A stretch of DNA of 64,000 nucleotides from Notospermus geniculatus (GCA_002633025.1 NMRB01000512.1:107969-171968); one strand, 5' to 3'. Positions 44,977 through 56,817 are shown, counted from the stretch's first letter. A program made the numbers and translations. Notes: generated by a model from the letters alone, not told the origin.

Positions 44977-45648
44977 TTACCACATGTTGTAATTGAAATT
45001 ACACGTCAATCTGCTATCCCAGTTCCTTTCGGGCGGCATCCTATCCAAGTGCCTTGGGGAAGGGTTACTATCCCAGTGCCTTTGGGACGGGGCCTCGTAT
45101 CGGTGTCCAGGCGGTGGCTCCGGCGAATAAGGTGGAGGTGGTTGAGCCCAACCCTCTCTTTTCCCTTGCTTCCGACCGGGCGCCGTGCAGCTGCTTTTGC
45201 CAGCGCTTCCTGTTGCCATTTCAAACATCCTCTGCATCGCATGCTTGCAATTGTTGAAGGCAAAATTGAACGAATAGCCGCCTTTCTTTTCATCAGCCGC
45301 TTCGATCAGGTCGTTGATGGTCATGTCTTCGTCATCGACGTACCCAGATTTGAGGGTTTCGTATTTTGAAGAATGGTGTCCTCCGACTTTGCTGACTGCC
45401 GTAGCGAAGGCGCCGTGGTCTGAGTCGTGTACTCTGTGAACGAACAGCCGAATTCCAGTCTCCAAGTTTACCATCAATCCATAATGGCTCTGGCACAGCA
45501 TCACGGAATCGCGACTCTTTGCCTGCTCGACAGAAACTATGGGGGTACTGAGGTCCCTGGCCCTGACTCCGTCCCCTCTCTTGATGAAGGAACCCTTAGC
45601 GCCCTTCTTGGCCCGGCAGTTATACAGCATTCGGCAATTTTCACTCAT
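44977..45648 (-). CDS. LRAT/NlpC-P60-like protein 2
   Basis: Intact single-exon frame of 223 residues and the reference copy of the pair. It begins MSENCRMLYNCRAKKGAKG and carries CQSHYGLMVNL, FVHRVHDSDHGAFATAVSKV and FNNCKHAMQRMFEMATG, the probable His and Cys catalytic positions of an LRAT-like fold. The C-terminal 60 residues are Pro-rich without the 9-residue repeats of copy 1. No transmembrane helix, unlike classical LRAT and HRASLS proteins. Its flanks are related to those of copy 1, indicating a tandem duplication of about 2 kb. Confidence 0.75.
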   Translation of the reverse strand: MSENCRMLYNCRAKKGAKGSFIKRGDGVRARDLSTPIVSVEQAKSRDSVMLCQSHYGLMVNLETGIRLFVHRVHDSDHGAFATAVSKVGGHHSSKYETLKSGYVDDEDMTINDLIEAADEKKGGYSFNFAFNNCKHAMQRMFEMATGSAGKSSCTAPGRKQGKREGWAQPPPPYSPEPPPGHRYEAPSQRHWDSNPSPRHLDRMPPERNWDSRLTCNFNYNMW

Positions 45649-45774
45649 CTTTCGTTAGTGCAGACGACAGGTCCGCTGTGCTGACAAAATAAGTCCAAAT
45701 GATGAAATGTTTATCCGGGATTTGTTGGGAGTTTCGCCATGGGCATCAACAAAATATTTCTCAATGCCCGGGCT

Positions 45775-46030
45775 TTTCCCATTAAAATGCCCGGGGAAAC
45801 ATCCTCCACTGTCCCCGTCCTTTAATTGGCTGTACAGTTAAATGGATGAAATATTTACGTCTGCATGGATGGTTGATCTGTCAGCGTGATGGGGCGTGAT
45901 CACAATTTTTCCCATTAAAATTCCCGGGGAAACGTCCTCCACTGTCCCCGTCCTTTAATTGGCTGTACAGTTGAATGGATGAAATACATTTACGTCTGCG
46001 TGGATGGTTGATCTGTCTGCGTGATCACAA
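45775..46030 (+). repeat. ~130-bp tandem duplication
   Basis: CCCATTAAAAT followed by CCCGGGGAAAC, CCTTTAATTGGCTGTACAG and GATGGTTGATCTGTC occur twice, at 45775-45906 and 45907-46030. It lies in the spacer between the divergent LRAT-like genes 2 and 3 and may be part of a shared promoter. Confidence 0.85.
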
Positions 46031-46290
46031 AGGGCTCGTCATGAAGACTTTGCGTGAAACATTTTCCTGCGCAATTGATTCAAAATATAGCATGAGAGTT
46101 GGTCGTGAACGAAATCAGGCAGTCGTCAGTCGGATAAGAGAACTTCTTGGTCGGAGAAAGGTTTGTTTGACAGTCGAAGTTGGTGACAGTCTCTGTCACT
46201 TTTCGTCGTTCAGCGGACTCCCGGTGGACCTGCACGATCATTCAAATCGATTTAATACATCTATTGCCGAAGGGGGCGCTACTGTGGTAG

Positions 46291-46298
46291 TGACGTCA
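46291..46298. promoter_or_regulatory. CRE upstream of LRAT-like gene 3
   Basis: Perfect TGACGTCA followed by TTGG, about 240 bp before the start codon at 46537. Motif seen; use inferred. Confidence 0.4.
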
Positions 46299-46536
46299 TT
46301 GGTGTCTTCTGTGTTCTGGATTTATACGACGAATAACTATTGGTCATTCGGAATAATCGGCACTATTTGACGTGAACTAGAAACTTCGTATTCGGAAAGA
46401 ACGAATTCTGTGCTCGAAAAACTTGTCCCTCGAAAAACCATTCGGAGGATACGTTCGCGCAGGCTACTGTGAAAACTGAAACGTTCGTCTTTTCAACGGA
46501 CAAATGCCATTGACTTTTTCCGTTCTCATCTGAATC

Positions 46537-46977
46537 ATGACTTGCAGACGTAACGGAGGAGATGATGGTTTCTTTAATCTTTCCTTGCCCAGATCGGACG
46601 CCAAAGCATCCGTAGTGTCTGTCCAGAAAGTTAAATCCAAGAGGCCTGTCAGTGCGTGTATTCATCATTATGGGATACACGTCAAACTGACAAATGATAA
46701 GAAGTATTTTGTCCACAAGGTTCTCGGCAAGGAATCGTCTGGGACCTTGGCTACTGATGTGACGGACCCTGGCAAATGGCATTATGAAAAGTACGACGTT
46801 CACGAGACGTCTGATGCCACGTCTGTACCAGAGTCAAGGGACGTGACGATCCATGATCTTATTGATGCCTCAGATCAGAAGATAAACGGGGCCGACTTCC
46901 ATTATCTGCGAAATAACTGCAAGCACTCCATGAACCGGATGTATGACATGGCCACCGGAAAGACGGGGAAAAGATAA
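46537..46977 (+). CDS. LRAT/NlpC-P60-like protein 3
   Basis: Single-exon frame of 146 residues on the opposite strand to its two paralogues. It keeps the same landmarks in the same order: VVSVQKVKSKRPVSACIHHYG, FVHKVLG, ESRDVTIHDLIDASDQK and RNNCKHSMNRMYDMATGK, ending at the domain with no Pro-rich tail. This is the most compact and diverged copy. The conserved His-Tyr-Gly and Asn-Cys-x-His positions support a shared catalytic core. Confidence 0.75.
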   Translation: MTCRRNGGDDGFFNLSLPRSDAKASVVSVQKVKSKRPVSACIHHYGIHVKLTNDKKYFVHKVLGKESSGTLATDVTDPGKWHYEKYDVHETSDATSVPESRDVTIHDLIDASDQKINGADFHYLRNNCKHSMNRMYDMATGKTGKR

Positions 46978-48468
46978 CGGCCTAAGATGATCACACATCA
47001 AAAAGAAAGTCCAAAAAGAGGCAACGGAACCTCTGAAATGCATCGAGAAGCCACGTGCCTACCACCGATTGTTGAGAAAAAGACCAGCAAATACCGCGTG
47101 TCCGAGAAACAAAGTTATCAAACATATAAGAACGAAACAAAGCCACAATGACAAGGAATTGGTCGTCAGGAGCTGTCACCTATAAGATTGCCTCCAGTCA
47201 GGAACGTGAGAACTCCGAAGCCTTACTACGGGATGAGGAACTCGAGCTCACCAATGATNTGATTTCGGACGTGGTTTTTAGGAACAAATCTCACAGGAAA
47301 ATGCCCCAGAACGCGTCTCAGAGCATCTAGATTTTCAAATTTTCCTGGGGGGCCAAGGACCTTCGGCCCACGCCAACGCGCTTTGACTCTTTAACATCAG
47401 CAGCAGCGCCGTAAGTGCCTTCGGATATAAACCCTAATCATTTTTTCATTGCATTTCCTGCATCATGTACTTATCGTTCCATTTGTCGGTGCTGAACCCC
47501 CCCGTTGCCAAAATCCTAGATCCGCCCCTGTACTGCTCGCTCCCTTCGTCACCGCAGACTGTGCGGTGACGAAGGGAGCGAGCAGTAAGAACGCCTGATA
47601 TTCTCAGGATAATGGGAAAGAGGGGGCACAGCCCCCCTTGGATCCCCGCCTGCGATGTACCCGTGTAATTTTATCATAGACTGCGAATTGGAGGATGCGA
47701 TTAGCCTGTGCCTCCCCATATGCCCACGAAAATATTGGCGCCCAGAATAGCGGCATTTTCATGAATCTGCAGGATCCAGATATGTCTTGGCGTGAAAATG
47801 ACACGCGCGGTAATGAACGCCATAACAATGCGTCCAAGCAGTCCTGTTGAACGCAGCGGATGAATACATGACCACGCCCACTGGGACGTTAACGCCATCT
47901 GTCGTTGTGTAGTGGAACCGAATTACGAATTACGAATTTACGAATTACGAATGTTTATTGTTCCGTATAAATGTCACATCATTTACATAGGAAGAGATAC
48001 AATAAACGTATAGACATAAAATAAAGTGCAAATAGAAGCAAAGAAAAAGGGGAGAGGAATAGTAAACAAGGATCTGTCTGAAGGAATGTACCTTGAATAC
48101 TAAGCGTGCAAGAGTTAGTGCAAAGATTACAAACGGAAATAAAATTTACATACGAAGACGCAAAATGTACAGAGACGAAAACATAAAAATATACAAAGAA
48201 TACACAAGTTAAGAGATGGAACCAGACTAAGGTAAAAACTGGGTAGTGAGACCAGAAGAAGTAAAAAATGCGGAACCATCTTGGTCTGGGTCCGAAACGA
48301 AGAACCCGTGTAACAGGCCACTTGTCTCAAAATATGTGAAGCATCCAGTCATAATACTAATAATTCGATTTCATGTTAAGGAATAGATTACTTCTTTGGA
48401 TTGAAAGGTACCATTTGCTGCAGTAATTTATGGTTTTCGATGACATCGTTTCGCGTTCCCTTCCTTGG
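46978..48468. other. gene-poor spacer with palindrome
   Basis: No supported gene. Holds a single N at 47259, the perfect palindrome at 47531-47587 and a short GAATTAC tandem at 47927-47950. Confidence 0.5.
47531..47587. repeat. perfect 26-bp inverted repeat
   Basis: Arm TACTGCTCGCTCCCTTCGTC plus ACCGCA, a 5-bp loop (GACTG), then the exact inverse. Half-motifs (GGAGCGAGCA or CCGTCACCGCA) also occur near 11360, 29045, 31661 and 61265. Confidence 0.9.
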
Positions 48469-48504
48469 GTTGCCGGGTGACTTCACCTAAACAATATGGC
48501 GGCC
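48469..48504 (+). promoter_or_regulatory. RFX X-box-like and YY1-like motifs
   Basis: GTTGCCGGGTGAC at 48469-48481 fits the X-box rule RYYNYY-N-RRNRAC, and CAATATGGCGGCC at 48492-48504 fits YY1. They lie about 600 bp before the first CAP-Gly coding exon. X-boxes drive ciliary genes through RFX factors (known); the link to this gene is inference. Confidence 0.45.
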
Positions 48505-49097
48505 GAGCGACAAAAATAAAAGAACCTCCCACATGTCCCACAAAAACATGAAAAACGGCCCAAAACTGCATTCCCCTGTCGTATTTAACATCCTTTCACT
48601 GTATTGAAAGAAATGTAAGAATGTTTTTATATATGAATTGTCGAACGAACCGTCTGTTATGCCTTTGGTTTTGCAAAATTCCTGTGTTTTAGGCCGCCTC
48701 TCTGTGTCTGTCGGTCTGGCACTGCCACTCTGACTCTGACAATTCTGAGTGACTGGCTGCTCTGCTGCCCGGCCTGCCCAGCATGCCCCGCCCAGTCAGT
48801 CTTGCGCAGATCCTGCTTTTTGGCATCATGGCTTGGGCTGGGCCTTTCCTTGCTTGCTCGGTGAGAAACTAGAAAGAAGATCAGAGAACACGATGATAGG
48901 CCTTGGGCAGGCCCTACCCTGTCCTCTATTCTAGCCTTCGCCATGCAGGTCCTCCTGTCTGTCGTTAGGCTAGGCCTAAGCGGCTATTGTTGTCGTCAAG
49001 CCCAGCCATTNCTCCCCCCCCCCCCCCATCCATGACCAATGTTACTCGATGCTGTGTTTTCTTCGGGTGAAATTTGTTGTGAATTGTTTTCAGAAAT

Positions 49098-50417
49098 ATG
49101 GTCCTGCTGATCAACATAGTTGTCGGTCAGAGAGTAGAAGTGAAACACGAGGGGAAGATCTGTCGAGGAACAGTCCGCTACAAGGGAGGTGTTGGTAACA
49201 GACCAGGAGAATGGGTCGGTGTTGAACTTGATTCTCCAGGTAAGATCAGAGAAATGTGTGTGATGGCTTAGGCTTCACAGATCAAAGTCTTTTGGCTCTA
49301 AAGGATATTATCATTCACACCAGATCATGGTGAATGTCTCTTTTCAGTTGGTCATCACAATGGCGTTTACCAAGGTAGATATTACTTCCAATGTCCAGAG
49401 CGACACGGTATCTTCACTGATGCAGAGAATGTCAGGTTCATGAGGCTGAAGAGATGGTAAGATTTGGTGGAGTATTCTCTTGGGTTTTCATTGCCTGCCA
49501 CCAGTCAGATTCATTGAATCCCCATTTGTCATGTTTGTTCCAGTGACTTTGTGTATTCGGGGGAGATCTTCCCTAACATCATAGGTTTTCAATTTTTGCC
49601 AGTTTATCTTGATCTTGGATGTCCTACCTACCTTGTGTTCAGACCATAGTGTTTTCTGAGTAAGATGTAGAACTAAATGTTATATTTGTATCCTACTTGC
49701 AGTGTATTCAACAGATACAAGACAGTTGAACAAGACTCTCATCGCCTTTGTGATCAGAGATTATTCACGAACACTTGCAGTAAGTAGACGTTAGGCAAGA
49801 ATGCCTCCCACTGAGCTGATGGCCTACTTTAAGAGCTGATCTATCACTGTTCATTGAAGCATTAACACTCACTGCTATGTGAATGTGCTCAAGTATTTTG
49901 TCGTTGTCTCTTTTAGTTCCCGGCCAAAGTGAATCTGGTGAACCTGGAGAAATTGACGAATTTTACAAGAAGAAGGCAGCTGGTGGATTTCTTGGTAGGT
50001 TCTTCGTCTTCATTCCACATTTTCACAGTTCAGAAGTCTGACGAAGCTATCCAGAATTAAGTTTTATTTGTCGTTCCTTTTCCTTCAGACACCAGAGAGC
50101 GTCCATTTTCTCAGACCTCAGATTTCCGACTCTCTCATAAGGTTAGCAACACCATGGCCCCAGCAACCAGGTCCCGTCCAGCCTCTGCTCGGTTACCGTA
50201 CCAATGGGACGCCGATCCATTACGTACCAGCTCCTATCGACAAGAGGACCAAGACTGGATCAGTACACCAACAGTTCCTAAAACTCACATGCCGCATTCT
50301 GTTCAGTGTTATTTGACACGCAAAGGTTGGGGAGACCACAGGGTTATCAGAGAAAGTTCAGTGGCGACATTTAGGGACAATTTTCGACAGAAACACTGGA
50401 ACAGTATTTCCTTTTGA
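49098..50417 (+). CDS. small CAP-Gly domain protein, five exons
   Basis: Exons 49098-49239, 49348-49456, 49703-49779, 49917-49994, 50089-50417 join in frame to 244 residues. Residues 1-75 form a CAP-Gly domain, which binds the C-terminal EEY/F tails of tubulin and EB proteins: VGQRVEVKHEGKICRGTVRY, WVGVELDSP, GHHNGVYQGRYYF (family GKNDG motif changed to GHHNG) and HGIFTDAENVRFM. The remaining 170 residues are basic and Trp/Tyr/Pro-containing, with no coiled coil. The start ATG is in the first coding exon, 4 bp after an acceptor, so an upstream 5' UTR exon is expected. It is not one of the well-known long CAP-Gly proteins (CLIP, p150, TBCB, CYLD) by size or tail. Confidence 0.85.
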
Positions 50418-50774
50418 GGCTGTCCACAGACTGGAGACACAAGTTGGAGGGATAAGACAGATGCTGTTCTGGATCCTGTCTCTCAGAAGATTTCTCTGTG
50501 TAAAACTTTCTGCCTGTAGATACAGAGATCTCGATCTTCTATTTTTGAAAGGTGTCCCATATTTTAGCTGTCCTGATTGACAGCTGGTAGTACTTTCCTA
50601 ATATTAGTTATCGGTAGTTGAAGTCACACAACGAGTAGTATAGCTTATCTTAGATTCTTTTACCGGTGCAATGAAATCTCACATAGAAGATAGGCCCCAT
50701 CTCGCTCTACAAACTTCAAACATGTGGACGGTTGTCTCTCTGGTGGGTGATAGTTTTAGTGGCAGAAAAACACT

Positions 50775-50876
50775 TGAGGGAGTTTGGGCCCTGACTACTT
50801 TAGGGAGTTTGGGCCCTGACTACTTTAGGGAGTTTGGGCCCTGACTACTTTAGGGAGTTTGGGTCCTGACTAACTT
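50775..50876 (+). repeat. 25-bp tandem repeat, four units
   Basis: Four units of GGGAGTTTGGGCCCTGACTA plus CTTTA, about 360 bp after the CAP-Gly stop codon, probably in its 3' UTR or flank. Confidence 0.9.
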
Positions 50877-51282
50877 CCTGAGAAGATCCACAATACAAAT
50901 ACTTGGTACCCGGATGGTAAATCAAATTTCTGATGTTATCATGTGAAATATCCTTCTGTCAAAATATTGAAATATGCCTTGACCATGTAAAAATGATATA
51001 ATGTTCGTTGTAAAAAGCAATTGCCTGTGATAAACTAATCAACTTAAAAGTTGCTTATCGTTTTTGCTTCCATCTTTACATTTATCAAAATCGTCTAAGG
51101 CTTTACGTGATTTATTCCTGTGCATGCCATAGCAATTTACCAACTCGTTGACATTGGAAATGTTCCTTCCCCCCCCCCCCCAACACCTCCCCAGTATCCA
51201 CCCCACCCGCACCACAACCCCACCGTCAGGTGCTGCCACCTGGAGACATTCCTATGAACGACTACAGGTGATTCCACAGTGA

Positions 51283-51476
51283 TGACGTCATGGCGGGGAA
51301 ATTCCTGAAATAGTTGATGCGGCCGTAATTGCTGTGAGAGGGACTTGCCGTCGGGAAAAAGACAAGTTTTTGGGCAAACCGGCGTTAAATCTGGCTCGGA
51401 GACAAACAACCCTGAGACACCACCTTCCCCACAAGACACCCATTCGGATATTTCTTGCAACAAACGTAAATTTCGG
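51283..51476 (+). promoter_or_regulatory. possible promoter and 5' UTR exon
   Basis: A fused CRE/YY1-like TGACGTCATGGCGGG at 51283-51297 is followed by GC-balanced sequence and a good donor (TTTCG then GTGAG) at about 51476. It could be the non-coding first exon of the gene whose coding begins at 63277, giving a ~12-kb intron. This is inference only. Confidence 0.3.
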
Positions 51477-51512
51477 TGAGTTTTTCGACTTTGTTTGTCA
51501 ACTTTCTGAATC

Positions 51513-52789
51513 CACATGTTACGGTCTTTGAGCACAGTGTATTCTATTGTACGTGGTGTATTGTATGCACATACATTGTATAACAGTATTGTTAGCCTTT
51601 GACCTAAATATGAGGAATTTTCATTGAATGGAGTTAGCAATAACTGGCATAAGTTTTCCTTGTTTGGTGAATATTGCAATTAAGTTATGTGCAAAAAGGA
51701 AGATTCTCGAGTTATTTCTGGGTATTATTAGCTGATTAGGCCTATAGGCCTACTGCTACTTGGGGCTCAGATGGTGTTTTCAGCTGCCGTTGTATTATTC
51801 TGAGGGCGTATACTCAACACTGTACTGTTCAAAAGTAAATAATGAGTGTACTGATTGCTAGGCCTATAATCAAGTTTACTACTACCGGTAATCTTCTTCT
51901 GAGATATTCATCCTGAGAGTAGATCTAGGCACAGGCGTTCGTAGCGCCATCTGTGAGGTCAGTGTAGTAGGAGTATATTACAGACAAGGCATTCATATGG
52001 TTTCAGATCCAACGGAAACAAACGTCTCGATCTCAACAAAAACAACAGAACGAAACCAAAATACACAATATTCATGGACTCTTGATTTCCGCCTTTGTAT
52101 GTATCCTACCGATTATCCGAATAAACGACGTTTTCATATCAAAATCGTCTTTTGAATTCAGACACACCACTTCGGGACACAAGCCTCCTGCCGAACAATG
52201 CTCTCCAGAAATCAAAGTCAATCTGGATAAACCGTACAGTTGTTGTCGCATTGTGTCCACACAGGCATGACAGGCTGCGCAAGACTGCTGTTGAGACTGC
52301 TTTGCACAGTGCGAGGTAGGAGCGCTATGTACGGTACGGTTTATCCAGATTNAATGCACATGTTACGGTCTTTGAGCACAGTGTATTCTATTGTACGTGG
52401 TGTATTGTATGCACATACATTGTATAACAGTATTGTTAGCCTTTGACCTAAATAGGAGGAATTTTCATTGAATGGAGTTAGCAATAACTGGCATAAGTTT
52501 TCCTTGTTTGGTGAATATTGCAATTAAGTTATATATGCAAAAAGGAAGATTCTTGAGTTATTTCTGCTCTAGGCCTAGCTAGGCCTACCGGTATTATTAG
52601 GCCTAGGCCTACTGCTACTTGCAGCTCAGATGGTGTTTTCAGCTGCCGTTGTATTATTCTAAGGGCGTATACTCAATACTGTACTGTTCAAAAGTAAATA
52701 ATGAGTGTACTGATTGCTAGGCCTATAATCAAGTTTGCTACTAATCTTCTTCTGAGATAGGCCTATTCATCTTGAGAGTAGATCTAGGC
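51513..52789 (+). repeat. direct duplication around a single N (probable haplotype join)
   Basis: 51513-51930 and 52357-52789 match closely with indels of TAGGCCTA-type words. The N at 52352 immediately precedes the second copy. Between the copies, AATCTGGATAAACCGTAC (about 52220) and its inverse near 52335 flank a short segment. Confidence 0.8.
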
Positions 52790-54449
52790 CTATGACAGGT
52801 GATGTGCATGTAAGATCTTGAGATCCTTTTGTGACTAGCCTCCGTACCATTGCCCTTTGCTGAGTATTTGCAATGTAGGCCTACTGGTAAAATAAATGTA
52901 GGAGACAACCAGAATCGTTTTAGAGATTGGGCTTCTCGGACTGTCTTCTCCAGGTTTGCCTAGAAAGACTACCTTTCAAACTTGAAGAAAAAACGTGTCT
53001 CATTTACTTCAGAGCAAGGTTGTACGGGTCAGAGCATTCTAGCGCCAAAACTACCTGACTGCTGGCAAGCAGCCAGTTGAGAAAGTCTGACTCATCATCT
53101 ACATCATCTTCAAAATGCTTGAAAAATGGTTTTTGTGTGCTTGTTTTATCTTTTCAATTTTGGCATTCACGCCTCAAAAATGAGATAGTGGGGCCTGATT
53201 TATGACTTGAGTCATCAGGGCGTTGACGCTCCATGTCCTGAAAAGGTGGTTGTCTTGCTCTTCTGTTCTGTGCCTTCAACATCTTCGTTCACTACATGTA
53301 ATGTTGCCGCCTCATCTCGCCATGGTGTCCGTACTTTCAGCCAATCTTGTGCACACTTTAGACAACTTATCATCAAAATATTTCCGTCAAATAAGAAGAC
53401 ATGAAGCCCAGCAGGTGGTTCAAGCTTTGAAATCTTCTGCAATCCATGCAAGCTATCTGTCAAACTGAATGCAATCAAATACACCCCGCAGAAATCATGA
53501 CCATCTAGTTTCTCTTCTCAACCCTCAATATTTTCACAACGGGTTTTGAACGCCTATCATTTTGTGATATATCCAAAATAAGCACAAAAACCAACACATG
53601 ATATGACACAATATAAAATAATATTTTGTGAAGTTGATCTCCAAGTTGTAAAGGATATCACTGGTACTTCACAAGGGATGGCAGGGCCAGCAGCTGTAAA
53701 TTCCACAGTTTGAACCCTGGCTGTTGTTGCAGTTGTTGTTTTCAAGTCAATATCAAAATCACTCACAGGGTCGTGTGCATCTGGTGGTAAAGTGTAGAAT
53801 AATTAATAACATAGTTTGAGGGATAAAGGGAAGTTGTGAACTTTGGCAGAGGTCAGTCTGGACAGGGATGAGCAGATGGGGATGCCCCCTGATTCGGGGC
53901 GGTTTCCAGGGTCCAGACAATTGATCAGTTGTCTCAGGAATGCGGTCCACTCTCTCGCTCAATCCTCGCCTCAAGTCAGAATAACTTTATTCATTATGCG
54001 TTTATTACTCGGTTATAATGAGCTCTTCTGTTGAGTAGAACATACAAATATCGCACGCATGACTGGGCCTCCGACATTGTAATTGTGGCCATATGAGGGG
54101 CTTCTGATTTCTACAATTCTTGCCACATATTTGGAATAGTTTCTCCCTCATTATTCAAATATAACAAGGGAGGATTAGTTGGTTATGAGTTTAACCCTTT
54201 CATGGTGTTTGAAGTAATAACAGGTTTACATGCCTTCCTGCTGGACTCAACTCACTGACCCTTGCATAAGGCATCAATTGCCAGCACTCAGGGGCAGCAC
54301 GCCTAAACCACTAGGCCAAATCCCCATCTTCAAAAAAAGATGGTTCAATGACCCATGTTAAACGAGACGTCCCTCAGCACCGTGCAAGTTAGTCCAATCT
54401 CCGAACCGAAACAGTTTCATGTTACAAGGGGTCACATGTAAAGGAGATA

Positions 54450-54827
54450 AGCTGTGTTTACACCTATGCAATTTTTCCAGGCCCGGGTTCGAATTTAACC
54501 CGGATCCATTGAATTTTCTGTCCACACCTATTATTCGTCTTACGATATTGAACGCTGGCCATGCTATTTATAGACACACCACCCATTCAATTTTAGCAGA
54601 CCGACACCTGTCGGTGGGCTCAGTAAACGTTTTAGCCCGGCATTTTTCTGTCCACACCTATGAAATTGCCGGGCTAAAGTATAATCCGGATCAGACCCGC
54701 CGAGCGAAAGCGGGCTAAATTAGTCCGGCAATTTTTAATCCGGATCCGATTTTCATAGGTGTAAACGCAAAAAAGGCGGGTCAGAGCCGGGTCAGGTCCG
54801 GCAATTTCCACAGGTGTAAACACGGCT
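54450..54827. mobile_element. GTGTTTACACC MITE
   Basis: Ends AGCTGTGTTTACACCTATG and CACAGGTGTAAACACGGCT are inverse copies, flanked by ATA on both sides. The interior repeats CCGGATCC, CCGGGCTAAA and GTCCACACCTATG. Non-coding. Confidence 0.8.
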
Positions 54828-56776
54828 ATAGACTCCATGGCTGTTTGGCTGGGAAAGTGACTTTGTATTGAAATCAGAAACCATGACGTCCCGATATTTG
54901 TGGGTTTTCATAACAATCTTCACTGCGTTGTTGTTGGCCAAGGTCTCAATCTGTACCATCGGCAGTCAGCTTTTACTTTGTTTTAGTGCTGGTCTGGTTT
55001 TCACTGGTTACCATGCATGGGGGACTTCATGGCCCCCAGCAATCAACGACTTAAACCTGAAAATCTGACCATTGTCTGAGAGAAACAGACCAGGGATTGA
55101 CACTTCTTTCATTCACAACACCATAGCTCACCACGCCAGAAATTCCTTTGACATTTTTATGCAAATGAGCATTATTTGGCCATGTGGAGGGTTCCCTCCC
55201 TTGGATGTGTCAAATAGGGAAGTGAATGAGGAAAATAAACCTAAACTATGACACTAGAGCTCATCTTGTGTCAGTCACATTGTTGTTCCTGACGTGGCCA
55301 GTCTTCACGTGGTGAAAATTTGGAAATATTTCCCTTATTCTTTGTGTTGCTTGAATTCAGCTTTGCGGTGAGTAATTTTCATTTATGATGTTTGTGAGAA
55401 TTTGATTTGTGTCTGGCTTTTGATGTGAGTAAACTTTGTAAGCTCAATGGCGATTTTTCTTCACTTGAATGAATACTTTTTGAATGCAATCTAATTGGCC
55501 ACCCACACTTTTGGTTCAATATTCAGCGTGTCATCCTGGATCTAATGCTAGTTTGTAAGCGCAATAGCTCATGTTTAGTTCTTGATCTACAAAATCTGAA
55601 AAACTCCATGGATACACTTCACCAATACTGGCTGAGACCATCGTTAGGTTTGTATTCAATCTCCACCAATATTATTCACTGTTTTTCTATCTCGACTGTT
55701 TCTTCATCAACAGGTAGCTGTATACAGTAGCTTGGTTACTCATGGTACGGGGAGCTCCTCCATGGCTTGTTCTGAAATAAATGAATCGATCATGCTCGTA
55801 CATGTAGGCCCTATGTTGGCAAACGTAATCCCAAGGTGCAGGGTGAATTTCCCCAGATAGCATTTTGGATGCAGAGAAGATCCTACTTCTGCCATTTGTA
55901 TTTAGCTGTGCCACGTGTGGTCAGCAAAGACGAGTGAACACCAACTCATCCTTTGACTGACCCCCTACTTCAAATTCCCTGACTAAGTCGGCATCTCACC
56001 AACGCCACCTACAGTACCCTTCTTGCATCTGTCCATTTCCCTCCTCAGCTGAACTGGTTATATAATTTCTATGCTCAATCAGTCTTTGAGCCATGTATTT
56101 TGAACTATCCTCTACATCATGTAAAAACTACCAAGGAGGAAGATTTGACCGAGTATGAAAGTATCCAGTAGTGGCCTGCGTGCCTGGTATAAACTTGTAA
56201 TCCAATGGCAGTGGAATTGTGTAAATGGCGAAAATGCTTCCTGGCAACTACGGTGCTAATTTGACATCAGTTTTCAAAATGAATTCACCTGTGGGCGCTA
56301 TATATAAGAACTTTTCTCTGATTTAGCAGCGAAATGTTTCTAAACTACAGGTGGAATGAACAGATAGGCTAAACTTAAAACTCGGAAAATGGTTTTGGAA
56401 ATGCAGCATATGGAGTTGGTTTCCAATGTAACTTATATGAATACCCCACAGTTTACCAACAAGAAATGTACAAGGTTCTTTAGTTGATTCTAAAGATTTT
56501 CCGTGAACGATGGGTGATACCGTATACCTGAACTAAAGCGCAGGCTGAACTGATCTCTCGATGACTCACCCAGACACGGCCAAGGCAAATAAATTCTGAA
56601 GCCGAGATGGATTTTGAGAAAGTTTTTTTTCATGATTGTGTACCTGAATTTTACATTTGATGGGATCTCTGCTGAGGCAGTTATTGGCCAATGGAGGAGA
56701 AGTCACCTCATCCTGGTGAAAGAAATGTTGTTGAAGGTGAAAAGGTGACGGTCACAGCGTTGCTAGGCATGAAAGT

Positions 56777-56817
56777 TCAAGGTCATGCAACTATTGAAAG
56801 CTTAGAGGTCAAGGTCA
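56777..56817 (+). promoter_or_regulatory. clustered nuclear-receptor half sites
   Basis: TCAAGGTCA at 56777-56785 and AGGTCAAGGTCA at 56806-56817 (a direct repeat with zero spacing) lie within 41 bp. These fit NR5A/ERR extended half sites and the DR0 type bound by NR6A1. No gene is assigned nearby. Confidence 0.3.

Noticed and set aside
48657-48944. 95-residue minus-strand ORF before the CAP-Gly gene
   Set aside because: Low similarity to anything known; overlaps a plus-strand frame and lies in probable promoter/5' UTR sequence.
53207-53484. Overlapping ORFs on both strands (up to 89 residues)
   Set aside because: They may be a relic of a mobile element, but no motif is recognisable and neither strand is clearly coding.
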